Below, in pieces: positions 7,321-15,727 of a stretch of 64,000 bases of DNA. The number at the start of each line of letters is the position of its first letter. The stretch's first letter is position 1. The notes beneath the pieces are model-generated. The model saw nothing but the letters and a program-made list of their open reading frames with translations. It had not been told where the DNA came from and ran no database searches. The position numbers and the translations under genes were made by a program. The stretch is from Pararhizobium sp. A13 (GTDB lineage Bacteria; Pseudomonadota; Alphaproteobacteria; Rhizobiales; Rhizobiaceae), in NCBI RefSeq assembly GCF_040126305.1, contig NZ_CP149511.1, positions 124,001 to 188,000 on the forward strand, read 5' to 3'.

Positions 7321-9271
7321 ACTTGGCTGGCATGAAGCCGATATTGACGTTATCGATGCCGATCTCGGCATCAGTGGGGCCTCTACGACCGGTAGGAACG
7401 GCTTTAAGGAACTCGTCGGGCGGGTTGGTCTGAGTGAGATCGGCTTGATCCTGTCGATCGACGTGACCCGACTTGCTCGCAACTGCTCGGATTGGTATCC
7501 GCTACTTGATATCTGCGGCCTGCGCGGCTGCCTCATTGCCGATCGCGATGGCGTCTATGATCCCGGCAGCGCCAATGGTCGTTTGCTTCTCGGTCTGAAG
7601 GGAACCATCTCCGAGCTTGAGTTGCATACAATCCGAAGCCGTTTGACGGCAGGTCTGCTTGCCAAGGCTGAGCGCGGCGAACTTGCCCTCATGCTGCCGG
7701 TTGGTTTGGTGCGCGATCCGAGCGGGGTGGTCGTAAAAGATCCTGATCTCGGTGTTCAGGAACGGCTGGAGCTTGTGTTCCGGACATTCCTGAAGGCCCG
7801 GACCGTCGCCAAGGTCATGCGCGTCCTAAATGATCGCGACCTTCCCCTGCCGCGCCGCGACCGGTTTGGCGAACTACGCTGGGCGCGAGCAACGGTCTCG
7901 GCGGTGGCCCGGATCTTGAAGAATCCCGCCTACGCCGGTGCTTTCGTCTATGGACGGACCCGCTTTCGTGCCGCCGGGCGTGAGGGCGGTTCAGAGGCGA
8001 AAATACCCAAGGATATTAAAGACTGGCGGATCATCGTGAAGGATCGCTACCCCCACTACATCGACTGGTCAACCTATGAGAAGATCCGCGATATTGTGCG
8101 AGACAACAGAGCCGAATACATGCGTGCCAAAACCAGGGGAGCACCCCGTGATGGCGAATTGCTGTTGCACGGCATCGCCTGGTGCGGGCGATGTGGCTAC
8201 AAGATGTACGTCCGCTATAAAGGTGGCGGAGAGTATGCCTGCAACCACCTGCATTCTCACTCTGGCCTGCCGGACTGCCAGCGTGTCCGTGCGGCTCAGA
8301 TCGATGCAGCTGTGGCGGACGCTTTCCTGGCCGCGTTGGCGCCTGGGGAGCTTGACGCGCTAGCGCGGGCTCGGCAGGCACAACAGCAGGTCAATAAGGC
8401 CTTGCGCGCTGGCGCTGAACATGAGCTTGAGCGCAAGCGCTACGCCGCGGCGCTGGCAGAACGCCAGTTCAATCGCGTTGACCCTGATAATCGTCTGGTC
8501 GCCTCCGAACTCGAGCGTCGATGGGAAGCTGCGTTGAGCGAACTTCGCGCTGCTGAAGATGCCGTTGCCCAACGTGCATCGGCTGAACCCGCCAAGCGCA
8601 CTGGGTTTAGCAAAGACCTCAACAACAAGGTCGTTGCGTTATTCGATAGCCTTCCCCAAATCTGGGCCAACGATGCGACGACCGACGCTCATCGCAAGGC
8701 ACTGTTGCGGTGCCTCATCGAAAAAGTTGTCCTTGACCGCGGTGAGCGCGACATTGCTTTGGCGAGGATCGTGTGGCGTGGCGGCGCCGTGACTGATCTC
8801 CGCGTCAAAATGAAAGTCAATTCCGTCGCCAAGCTCACACGCGGTGAAGAACTGCGCGCGCGTCTGCTGGAGCTCGCTCGGACGGGCATGCCTGACGATG
8901 AAATCGCTGAAATACTGACGCGCGACGGACACCATTCACCCAATTGCGAGGACAAGGTTTTGCCGATCACGGTGCAACGTCTCCGCCTTGCAGCGGGCAT
9001 CAAGGCAAAGGCGCAGCGCAACAGATGGACGCATGAACCTACTTTGCTCAGCGCCGTACAACTGGCCGCCAGGCTCGATATTCCCGTCAATTGGATTTAC
9101 GTCCAAATCAGGCGGAAGCGCCTGCTCATCGACCAGCAGTCAACCGGTGCATATTTGTTCCAAAATTCCCCAGCGGTCGTCAACGCGGTTCGCGACCTTC
9201 GCAACCACACCATTCATCACCTCGATCTGAGAATCAATCAGCCTCACCAGGAGGGGCATCAACATGCGTAG
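7184..9271 (+). CDS. large serine recombinase (695 aa)
   Basis: The N-terminal resolvase domain contains VVYVRQSTPHQ with the presumed nucleophile Ser22, then DADLGISGASTTGRNGFKEL and the conserved LILSIDVTRLARN and ISELELHTIRSRL blocks. A recombinase domain follows (ILKNPAYAGAFVYGRTR, about residues 240-260). A zinc ribbon (AWCGRCGYKMYVRY, YACNH, PDCQRV) lies at about 330-365, with a coiled-coil region after it. The C-terminus holds a helix-turn-helix-like stretch (LDIPVNWIYVQIRRKRL). Such enzymes integrate and excise DNA through a 2-bp staggered cut. The gene overlaps the upstream ORF (GTCATGA) and ends at the element's right border, so it is very likely the enzyme that inserted this element. 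Confidence 0.92.
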   Translation: MKSELVKPTHLARRAVVYVRQSTPHQVISNQESLRLQYALRERARELGWHEADIDVIDADLGISGASTTGRNGFKELVGRVGLSEIGLILSIDVTRLARNCSDWYPLLDICGLRGCLIADRDGVYDPGSANGRLLLGLKGTISELELHTIRSRLTAGLLAKAERGELALMLPVGLVRDPSGVVVKDPDLGVQERLELVFRTFLKARTVAKVMRVLNDRDLPLPRRDRFGELRWARATVSAVARILKNPAYAGAFVYGRTRFRAAGREGGSEAKIPKDIKDWRIIVKDRYPHYIDWSTYEKIRDIVRDNRAEYMRAKTRGAPRDGELLLHGIAWCGRCGYKMYVRYKGGGEYACNHLHSHSGLPDCQRVRAAQIDAAVADAFLAALAPGELDALARARQAQQQVNKALRAGAEHELERKRYAAALAERQFNRVDPDNRLVASELERRWEAALSELRAAEDAVAQRASAEPAKRTGFSKDLNNKVVALFDSLPQIWANDATTDAHRKALLRCLIEKVVLDRGERDIALARIVWRGGAVTDLRVKMKVNSVAKLTRGEELRARLLELARTGMPDDEIAEILTRDGHHSPNCEDKVLPITVQRLRLAAGIKAKAQRNRWTHEPTLLSAVQLAARLDIPVNWIYVQIRRKRLLIDQQSTGAYLFQNSPAVVNAVRDLRNHTIHHLDLRINQPHQEGHQHA

Positions 9272-9285
9272 TCGCTGTCGGGGAT

Positions 9286-9334
9286 CGACTGGCGCAATCC
9301 GCAGGAAACATGGCGTCCGACGAAGGTTGGATAG
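9286..9334 (+). pseudogene. tnpB: IS66 TnpB, 3' remnant
   Basis: Together with the preceding AT this reads IDWRNPQETWRPTKVG and a TAG stop (9332-9334), the canonical C-terminus of IS66 TnpB. It continues in frame from codon 102 of the left half at 6804. It has no start of its own. It fixes the right border of the inserted recombinase element to the base. Confidence 0.9.
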
Positions 9335-9379
9335 CATTATTGCATTGAAAATATTGGGTGAATCTGATCGAATGGCTTC

Positions 9380-11089
9380 ATGACTTCGAAGCCTGTCGAT
9401 CTTCCCGGGGACCTTGCGAGCGCCTATCTGGCGCTGCTTTCCGAGCGTGAGATGTTGCAGGCTGAACGCGATGTCGTTGTTGCCGAACGCGATCTCATCG
9501 TCGCCGAGAGGGACATGGCTGTGGCGCAAGCTGCCAATGCGCAGGCCATGTTGTCCGACAGCGAGGCCCTGATCGCCAGTCTGGAACTGGCGATCGAAAA
9601 GCTGAAGCGCGAACTCCGCGGCCAGAGATCCGAGCGCACGGCGCGCCTGATCGACCAGATGGAATTGCAGCTCGAAGAGCTGGTGATGGCGGCGACGGAG
9701 GATGAGGTTGCGGCGCAGGCGGCTGCCGCCAAGGCCTCGAGCGTGCGTTCGTTCACGCGCAAACGGCCGGTCCGGAAGCCCTGGCCGGAGGATATCGAGC
9801 GCGAGCGTGTGGTCATCGATTCTCCAGCCACCTGTGCATGTTGCGGCGGGTCGCGCCTGTCGAAACTGGGGGAAGACGTTACCGAGACGCTGGAGGAGAT
9901 TTCGCGCCGGTTCAAAGTGATCGAGACGGTGCGGGAGAAATTTACCTGCCGTGACTGCGAGGCGATTACCCAGCCGCCGGCGCCGTTCCATGCCACGCCG
10001 CGCGGCTTCATCGGCCCTCATCTGCTGGCGACGATCCTGTTCGACAAGTTCGGAATGCATAGCCCGCTCAACCGCCAGAGCACCCGGTTCAAATGCGAAG
10101 GCATCGAGCTTTCGACCTCGACGCTGGCCGATCAGGTCGGGTTTGGTACAGCCGCGCTCATGCCGGTCTTCGATCTGATCGAGAAGCATGTCTTTGCGGC
10201 CGAGCGCCTTCACGGCGATGACACCACCATTCCCATTCAGGCCAAAGACAAATGCACGACCGGGCGCATATGGACTTACGTATGCGATGACCGCCCCTAT
10301 GCAGGTGTGACAGCGCCGGCGGCGATCTACTATGCTTCAAGCGACCGCCGCGGTGAGCACCCGCAGAAACACCTAGCCGGGTATGGCGGCATTCTGCAGA
10401 GCGATTGCTACAATGGCTTCGAGCCGCTCAGTGTCGCCGAGAAGAAAGCGGTGCCGATCACCTTTGCCTTTTGCCATGCGCATGCGCGGCGTAAATTCTT
10501 TGAACTGGCCGATATCCAGAAAAGTGCGCGTGACCGCAAACGGAGAGGCAAGCCGATCTCGCCGATCGCATTGGAGGCCGTCCAACGGTACGATGCGCTG
10601 TTCGAGATCGAGCGCCAGATCAATGGATTGAGCGCCGAAGAACGACTGGCCGCGCGGCAGGAAAAGAGCAAGCCGCTGTTCGATGACATGCACGAGTGGC
10701 TGAAACGGGAGCGTGCTACGCTCAGCAGATCGTCCGAGGTGATCGAGCCGATCGACTATATGCTGAAGCGCTGGGATGGTTTTGCCCGTTTCCTTGACGA
10801 TGGCCGGATTTGCCTCACGAACAATGCCGCCGAGCGGGCGCTGAGAGGTATTGCCCTCGGTCGCCGCAACTGGACCTTCGCCGGTTCCCAGCGTGGGGCA
10901 GATCGTGCCGCCATCATGCTCACCTTCATCACGACCTGTCGCCTCAACGACGTCGACCCAAAGGCATGGCTTGCCGATGTGTTCGCCCGCATCGCTGATC
11001 TTCCCGCCTCCCGCCTGCACAAACTACTTCCCTGGGAATGGAAAAGACTGCGGCAGGCCGAGAACCCGGCCTCTCAGCAGGCTGCCTGA
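9380..11089 (+). CDS. tnpC: IS66 transposase TnpC
   Basis: The 569-residue protein has an N-terminal coiled coil with LLSEREMLQAERD-type repeats, then a basic region and zinc-binding Cys pairs (CACCGG and CRDCEA, residues about 150-195). The DDE domain follows: HGDDTTIPI supplies the first Asp, LQSDCYNGF the second, and LTNNAAERALRGIALGRRNW the Glu region. Length and motifs match intact IS66 transposases. It begins 45 bases after the tnpB remnant. If TnpB is required, the element is probably immobile while tnpB is split. Confidence 0.93.
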   Translation: MTSKPVDLPGDLASAYLALLSEREMLQAERDVVVAERDLIVAERDMAVAQAANAQAMLSDSEALIASLELAIEKLKRELRGQRSERTARLIDQMELQLEELVMAATEDEVAAQAAAAKASSVRSFTRKRPVRKPWPEDIERERVVIDSPATCACCGGSRLSKLGEDVTETLEEISRRFKVIETVREKFTCRDCEAITQPPAPFHATPRGFIGPHLLATILFDKFGMHSPLNRQSTRFKCEGIELSTSTLADQVGFGTAALMPVFDLIEKHVFAAERLHGDDTTIPIQAKDKCTTGRIWTYVCDDRPYAGVTAPAAIYYASSDRRGEHPQKHLAGYGGILQSDCYNGFEPLSVAEKKAVPITFAFCHAHARRKFFELADIQKSARDRKRRGKPISPIALEAVQRYDALFEIERQINGLSAEERLAARQEKSKPLFDDMHEWLKRERATLSRSSEVIEPIDYMLKRWDGFARFLDDGRICLTNNAAERALRGIALGRRNWTFAGSQRGADRAAIMLTFITTCRLNDVDPKAWLADVFARIADLPASRLHKLLPWEWKRLRQAENPASQQAA

Positions 11090-11111
11090 CAACAAAGAAA
11101 GGGATCGACGA

Positions 11112-11366
11112 ATGGGATATCGCAGCTCAACACTGTACACGCTGAAATACGTGGCCGAGATGCTCGGTGAAGACGAGGACTTCCTGCACGAGTGCTCCAT
11201 CGAAATGTTCTCGGAAGACGGCTGCCTCAGTGCCTACGACAACTTTCCGGCCTCCGAACTGAGCGAGCACATTGTCCTCTTCTCCGAAGATGGCATCGAC
11301 AACCTCAAATATATTATCGAGGCTCGCAGGGACGCTGACGACGCATCACAAAAAACGGTCCCTTGA
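11112..11366 (+). CDS. IS66-associated small acidic protein (84 aa)
   Basis: The ATG at 11112 follows AGAAAGGGATCG, 22 bases after tnpC. The protein begins MGYRSSTLYTLKYVAEMLGE and has an acidic middle (EDGCLSAYDNF) and VLFSEDGIDNLKYIIE near the C-terminus. Short acidic ORFs of this type are recurrent passengers downstream of tnpC in rhizobial IS66 elements; their role is unknown. No signal peptide. Confidence 0.7.
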   Translation: MGYRSSTLYTLKYVAEMLGEDEDFLHECSIEMFSEDGCLSAYDNFPASELSEHIVLFSEDGIDNLKYIIEARRDADDASQKTVP

Positions 11367-11614
11367 ACCCGCGTGCCAGGCTACCTCAGGCCCACTTCAC
11401 GCGTGAGACTTTATCCCGCGTCCTTCCTCGGATGCATACCGCTCTGGTCGCCAATACGGGTTGGCTGTCGCTGTCGTCGAACAACGGAAATGGCACGATT
11501 GAGACAGATTGGCGAAAAATCGCTTAACCCAAACTGAAATTGCTGTCGCGCTTTTTGGTTCAAGAGGCGGTAGCGCCAGAACCTGACCTTCGCTCTGGGC
11601 GTGAGAGCAGGGTG

Positions 11615-12619
11615 TCAGCGAGTTACCGACCCGCATGAGTTGCGAACAATAAGACTTGTTTTCACCCTTACTGTCTTTGGCGCCTTGCCGGGCTCCTTTA
11701 TCCGGTCAAGCAGGAGCTTGGCCGATCGGCGGCCGAGTTCTATACACGGTTGCGCAATGACGGTCAGTCGGGGTTCAAAGCAATCGGCCCATTCGAAATC
11801 GTCGAACCCCACAAGTGCGATATCGTCCGGAACACGTTTGCCAAGCGATTTCAGTCCTCGCATGACACCGATCGTCGCCATGTTGTTGCCGGCAACAAGT
11901 GCGGTTGGACATTCTGTTGCTTCGACCATTTCTACCGTCGCCCGCGCTGCGCTTTCCACATTGTTCGAACCCGTTGCGACGGGGCAATTGCGTATGTCCA
12001 GGCCTGCGCGTCGAATTGCGTTGCCGAATCCCTCGACGCGTTCCGAAGTGGTCGCAAAACCCGTGTGACCTGGGATCATACCGATCCTCGTATGACCGAG
12101 CGCGACAAGATGCTCGACAAGGACCTCCATTGATTTTGCGTTCTGGACACCGACCTGATCGAATTTTGTGGAAGCCAACCTGTCAACGAGAACAGTAGGG
12201 ATGCTGTGATCTTCGAGATAGCGAAGCGCACCGAGCCCATCTGTGGAACAGGGCGCCAGGATGATACCGTCCACGCGCAACTGATGCAGGGCCTGGACAA
12301 CCTCGAGTTCCTTTTCCGGCGTATCGTGCGTGTCGGCCAGAAAAACGGTCATGCCGCAAGCAGCACATTCGCTTTCGACAGCACGGATGATATCGGCAAA
12401 ATAAGGATTCGATATTGCTGATATGGCAATGCCGACGCTGTTGCTCGATGAGCGGGCAAGCGCGCGGGCAAACGTGTTTGGCGTATATCCGGTACTCGCA
12501 ACCGCGTCGCGCACAGCCCGCTCCGTTTCCGGGCTTACAAATCGCGTCCCGTTGATAACGTGGGACACAGTGGATTGCGAAACTCCGGCAATCCTTGCAA
12601 CATCAGCGATCGTGGCCAT
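11615..12619 (-). CDS. LacI-family transcriptional regulator
   Basis: The 334-residue protein opens with the LacI helix-turn-helix (IADVARIAGVSQSTVSHVI) and hinge helix (residues 1-55). A periplasmic-binding-protein-like effector domain follows, with SNPYFADII, DGIILAPCSTDG, GHTRIGMIPG and ALVAGNNMATIG blocks. It is the last gene of the minus-strand cluster, 79 bases after the ABC ATPase gene, and very likely controls the sugar transporter operon through the palindrome at 17199-17220. TGTTTCCAAACA at 12648-12659, just before its start, may be an autoregulatory site. The effector sugar cannot be read from sequence. Confidence 0.93.
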   Translation of the reverse strand: MATIADVARIAGVSQSTVSHVINGTRFVSPETERAVRDAVASTGYTPNTFARALARSSSNSVGIAISAISNPYFADIIRAVESECAACGMTVFLADTHDTPEKELEVVQALHQLRVDGIILAPCSTDGLGALRYLEDHSIPTVLVDRLASTKFDQVGVQNAKSMEVLVEHLVALGHTRIGMIPGHTGFATTSERVEGFGNAIRRAGLDIRNCPVATGSNNVESAARATVEMVEATECPTALVAGNNMATIGVMRGLKSLGKRVPDDIALVGFDDFEWADCFEPRLTVIAQPCIELGRRSAKLLLDRIKEPGKAPKTVRVKTSLIVRNSCGSVTR

Positions 12620-12698
12620 TTACAATGCTTCTCAGTCAAATTGTGTTTCCAAACACTCCGTCTATCGTGTCGACTCGGCTTCGACCAGACAAGGGCTG

Positions 12699-13799
12699 TC
12701 ATCTATTCATAGCAATATTGTTGCCAGAGTCGGGGTCGAAGAAATGGGCGTGGTCCATATCGAACACGAAGATGCGATCCTCGCCCTGCGCTACGGTTTC
12801 CTCAGCCCCCACCCTGGCAATGACCCGGCAGGTGCCGCGCGCGATGTCGAGCAGCGTCTCCGAGCCCAGAAACTGGCATACCTCAATTCTGAAGCTCGTC
12901 GCTGCGAGACTTGCCTCGCCATCGGTTGCCAGCTTGACATGCTCAGGCCGCAGCCCGAGAGCGACTGCGCGCAGGCCGGATTTCGCCAGCTCTGTCTGCC
13001 GGTGTTGCGGAACCGAAATGCGGATGCCATTCTTCGCATCCACCAGCTCGGCGGGCGAAGCAACATCGAGATCGATGAAGTTCATCGACGGCGATCCGAT
13101 GAAGCTAGCAACGAAGCGGTTGGCCGGGCGGCGATACACCTCCATCGGTGGCGCCGCCTGCTGGATCGTGCCGCCGTTCATCACTACGATGCGTGAACCC
13201 ATCGTCATGGCTTCCGACTGATCGTGCGTGACGTAGACGGTGGTGGTTCCCAGTTCCTGATGCATCTTGCTGAGAAAGCTTCGGGCTTCGACACGCAGTT
13301 TTGCGTCCAGATTGGACAGGGGTTCATCCATCAGGAAAACGCCGGGCCGGCGCACCAGCGCACGACCAAGCGCCACGCGCTGGCGCTGTCCACCGGAAAG
13401 CTCCCGCGGCAGCCGGTCAAGATAGTCCTCCATCTTCAGTCTTTTCGACACGTCGGCTACCAGTTGATCGGCCTCCGCCGTCGGCACGTGGCGGGTTTTC
13501 AGGCCAAAGCTGATATTGTCGCGGACATTCATATGCGGAAACAGCGCATAGGACTGGAAGACCATCGAGATGTTGCGGTCCTTGGGCGGCAGATGCGTGA
13601 CATCGACGCCGCCGATCATCAATCGTCCGCCGGAAATGGATTCCAGACCGGCGATCATCTGCAGCGTGGTGGATTTGCCGCAACCGGAGGGGCCGACGAG
13701 TACGGTGAATTCGCCATCGGGAATGGTCAGGTCCAGGCGCGGAATGACGGTATGGGCGCCATATCTTTTTTCGATGTGGGTGAGAGAAACGTCAGCCAT
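12699..13799 (-). CDS. sugar ABC transporter ATPase (MalK/UgpC type)
   Basis: The ATG at 13799 (MADVSLTHIEKRYG) gives 366 residues; the upstream extension is Arg-rich and non-coding. It has Walker A GPSGCGKST, signature LSGGQRQRVALGRALVRRP, Walker B VFLMDEPLSNLD and a switch His in VTHD. The C-terminal third is the MalK-type regulatory TOBE/OB domain (LGLRPEHVKL). It energises uptake by the two permeases upstream in the operon (13834-15616) and probably couples with the binding protein at 15728. Confidence 0.94.
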   Translation of the reverse strand: MADVSLTHIEKRYGAHTVIPRLDLTIPDGEFTVLVGPSGCGKSTTLQMIAGLESISGGRLMIGGVDVTHLPPKDRNISMVFQSYALFPHMNVRDNISFGLKTRHVPTAEADQLVADVSKRLKMEDYLDRLPRELSGGQRQRVALGRALVRRPGVFLMDEPLSNLDAKLRVEARSFLSKMHQELGTTTVYVTHDQSEAMTMGSRIVVMNGGTIQQAAPPMEVYRRPANRFVASFIGSPSMNFIDLDVASPAELVDAKNGIRISVPQHRQTELAKSGLRAVALGLRPEHVKLATDGEASLAATSFRIEVCQFLGSETLLDIARGTCRVIARVGAEETVAQGEDRIFVFDMDHAHFFDPDSGNNIAMNR

Positions 13800-13833
13800 G
13801 TGAATGCAATTCCTTGTGCCAGAATATCGATGC

Positions 13834-14697
13834 TCAACCCTTGACGGCGCCCGCGAAATTGCCCGAGGCAATCTTGCGGTAGGTCAGGATGAACAGAACG
13901 ATGATGGGAAGCTGGGAGATGACGAGGCCGGCGGCCGGCAGGTTGAACACGGCCATGTAGCGATCGCTGTTCAGCTTCAGCATGCCGACCGTGACCGGAA
14001 AATTCTGCTCAGAATTCAAAAGCACCAGGCCGAAGACGAATTCCTTCCAGATCGCGATGAAATTCAGCGTGAAGCCCACGACGATGCCCGGCAGGGACAG
14101 CGGCAGAATGATCTTGTAGAACAGCTGGAAATCGGTCGCCCCTTCGATATAGGCTGCCTTCTCAATTTCCCGGGGGATGCTGGTCATGAAACCGCGCAGG
14201 ATGAGAATCTGGGCCGGCATGCCATAGGCGGCGTGAACGATGATCAGCCCAATCTTGGTGTCGAGCAGGTGCAGCGTGCGCAGCGTATCGTAGAGCGGGA
14301 TAAGCACCGTCTGCTGCGGCAGCATGAGCCCGGTCAGGATCAGACCGAAGATGAACGTCTTGCCTGGAACCTCCATGCGCGACAGGGCAAAGGCCGGAAC
14401 CAGCGCCAGGATAACCGCCAGCGCCGAACCGGCGGTCGCGTAGAGGAAGCTGTTGGTGAGCAAGCCGCTGAAACCCAGCGAATTCCAGACATCGATATAG
14501 GGCTGGAAGGTTGGGTGCAACGGGATGGAAAAGGGGCCGGCGAGAAAGTCCTGGTTCGACTTGATCGAGGTGATCAATACCAGAAGGATCGGACCGGACC
14601 AGATGGCAAGCAGGACGGCAAGCAGGCTGTAGCCGAGGAACCGCGCCATAAATTGGAATAGATCGCGCCGATGCGCCACAATGAGCGTGTCAGACAT
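13834..14697 (-). CDS. carbohydrate ABC permease (MalG/UgpE type)
   Basis: The 287-residue integral membrane protein has an N-terminal helix (FLGYSLLAVLLAIWSGPILL) and about five further helices. The EAA loop, EKAAYIEGATDFQLFYKIIL with PLSLPG after it, contacts the ATPase. It overlaps the partner permease gene by 8 bases (14690-14697), which implies translational coupling. It forms the inner-membrane channel with the 14690-15616 product. Substrate presumed a sugar or sugar alcohol from family membership. Confidence 0.93.
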   Translation of the reverse strand: MSDTLIVAHRRDLFQFMARFLGYSLLAVLLAIWSGPILLVLITSIKSNQDFLAGPFSIPLHPTFQPYIDVWNSLGFSGLLTNSFLYATAGSALAVILALVPAFALSRMEVPGKTFIFGLILTGLMLPQQTVLIPLYDTLRTLHLLDTKIGLIIVHAAYGMPAQILILRGFMTSIPREIEKAAYIEGATDFQLFYKIILPLSLPGIVVGFTLNFIAIWKEFVFGLVLLNSEQNFPVTVGMLKLNSDRYMAVFNLPAAGLVISQLPIIVLFILTYRKIASGNFAGAVKG

Positions 14698-15616
14698 CGA
14701 AGGCTCCCTTCATCAGTTTTTTCAGGATGATCAGAGCCATCAATGCCGAGACGACGAGGATCGCCACGGATATCGCCGCGCCATAGCCGAAGCGCGTGTT
14801 CCAGAAACTTTCGAGATAGACGATGTAGCCGAGAACATTGGTATGGCCGAAGGGTGCCCCCTTGGTCATGACGGCGACCAGATCGAAGGCCCGCAGCGAC
14901 TCAAACAACGTCAGCATGACGACGACGGCGGTGACGGGCCTGAGCTGCGGGACGGCTACCCTGGTCAACATCCGCCAATGTCCGGCCCCTTCGACGCGGG
15001 CGGCGTCGAATGTCTCCTTCGGCACGTCGCCGAGACCCGCATAGTAGAAGATCATCGGCATGCCGGTGAAAGCCCAGCCGGAAACGATCGCCAGCGTATA
15101 GATCGCGACCTTGTAGTTTCCGAACCACTCCGTCACCAGGAAGCCGAGGCCGACGGAACGCAGGACCGTATCGAAAGCGCCGAACAGCGGGTTGAGGATC
15201 AGCAGGAACATCAGACCGACCGAGATCAGCGACATCGTCACCGGAAAGAAGATGATGGTTCGTACCAGGGCCGGGGCTGGCAGGATCCTGTTGCGCAGCG
15301 CATAGGCAATCAGCAGGCCGGCGAGGACGGGAAATGCGAGGGTGACAGCCAGCCATTTGAAATTGTTGAGAAGCGCGATGTGGAAATGGCTGTCACCGAT
15401 CATGTACCGATAGTTTTCCAGTCCGACGAAGGTCTTTTCGGGCGTCATGCCGTTCCATTCAAACAGGCTGAGATAGATGGTGAACAAGATCGGATAGCCG
15501 ACGAAGACGGCGAAGACCGCGAGCGGCATCAGGATGCCAAAAATCGTCACGAAGGTATGTTCGCGGGCAAAGGCAAGAAATCCCGGGCTTTCGCCGGATC
15601 TGTGTGATGTGGTCAT
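14690..15616 (-). CDS. carbohydrate ABC permease (MalF/UgpA type)
   Basis: The 308-residue protein has six predicted membrane segments, the first being FVTIFGILMPLAVFAVFVGY. The EAA-type loop KETFDAARVEGAGHWRMLTR is followed by VAVPQLRP. Its stop overlaps the start of the downstream permease. It lies 112 bases after the binding-protein gene; a perfect hairpin at 15647 separates them and may lower expression relative to that gene. Confidence 0.93.
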   Translation of the reverse strand: MTTSHRSGESPGFLAFAREHTFVTIFGILMPLAVFAVFVGYPILFTIYLSLFEWNGMTPEKTFVGLENYRYMIGDSHFHIALLNNFKWLAVTLAFPVLAGLLIAYALRNRILPAPALVRTIIFFPVTMSLISVGLMFLLILNPLFGAFDTVLRSVGLGFLVTEWFGNYKVAIYTLAIVSGWAFTGMPMIFYYAGLGDVPKETFDAARVEGAGHWRMLTRVAVPQLRPVTAVVVMLTLFESLRAFDLVAVMTKGAPFGHTNVLGYIVYLESFWNTRFGYGAAISVAILVVSALMALIILKKLMKGAFDV

Positions 15617-15646
15617 GAATGGGTATCCGTTTCTTCAGCATTGGAA

Positions 15647-15672
15647 GACCGTGGGCACGTATGCCCACGGTC
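15647..15672 (-). promoter_or_regulatory. intercistronic 11-bp perfect hairpin
   Basis: GACCGTGGGCA (15647-15657), loop CGTA and TGCCCACGGTC (15662-15672) form a perfect 11-bp stem between the binding-protein gene and the permease genes. No T-run follows. Such structures commonly protect the upstream binding-protein mRNA and allow its higher expression than the permeases; that role is inferred. Confidence 0.6.
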
Positions 15673-15727
15673 GCGGCCGGTCTCGGCTGGAAGGCGCCGT
15701 CGCGGCCTGAGACGTGATCGCCGTTCC

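Larger units (their letters stand above)
6803..9285 (+). mobile_element. serine-recombinase mobile element inserted in tnpB
   Basis: The two halves of tnpB define the borders. Left, codons GAA GGC AT at 6797-6804 lead into foreign DNA. Right, foreign DNA ends at GGG AT (9281-9285), followed by C GAC TGG CGC. An AT dinucleotide is present at both junctions, as expected of a crossover core used by a serine recombinase. The insert is about 2.48 kb and contains only a DUF5372-like ORF, a small overlapping ORF and the recombinase, whose stop lies about 14 bases from the right border. No terminal inverted repeats were seen. I infer a self-contained, recombinase-driven element. Confidence 0.8.
5976..11400 (+). 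mobile_element. IS66-family insertion sequence carrying a nested recombinase element
   Basis: The order tnpA-tnpB-tnpC plus a small downstream ORF is the IS66 layout. The boundaries are proposed, not certain. The left end is placed at GTAAGCGCAGGATGACTGCC (5976), which starts with the IS66-typical GTAAGCG. The right end is placed at 11400, whose reverse complement begins GTGAAGTGGGCCTGAGG. The two ends are only loosely complementary and no 8-bp target duplication was found, so one or both ends may be wrong or rearranged. The element is interrupted by a 2.5-kb insert at 6803-9285. Confidence 0.6.

Noticed and set aside
9140..10213. 357-codon minus-strand frame across the recombinase and IS66 boundary
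   Set aside because: It spans the border of the inserted element and overlaps intact genes in another frame, so it cannot be a conserved gene.
13804..15607. two long plus-strand open frames opposite the sugar permeases
   Set aside because: Very rich in Asp, Glu, Gln, His and Arg with no fold; typical antisense of membrane proteins.
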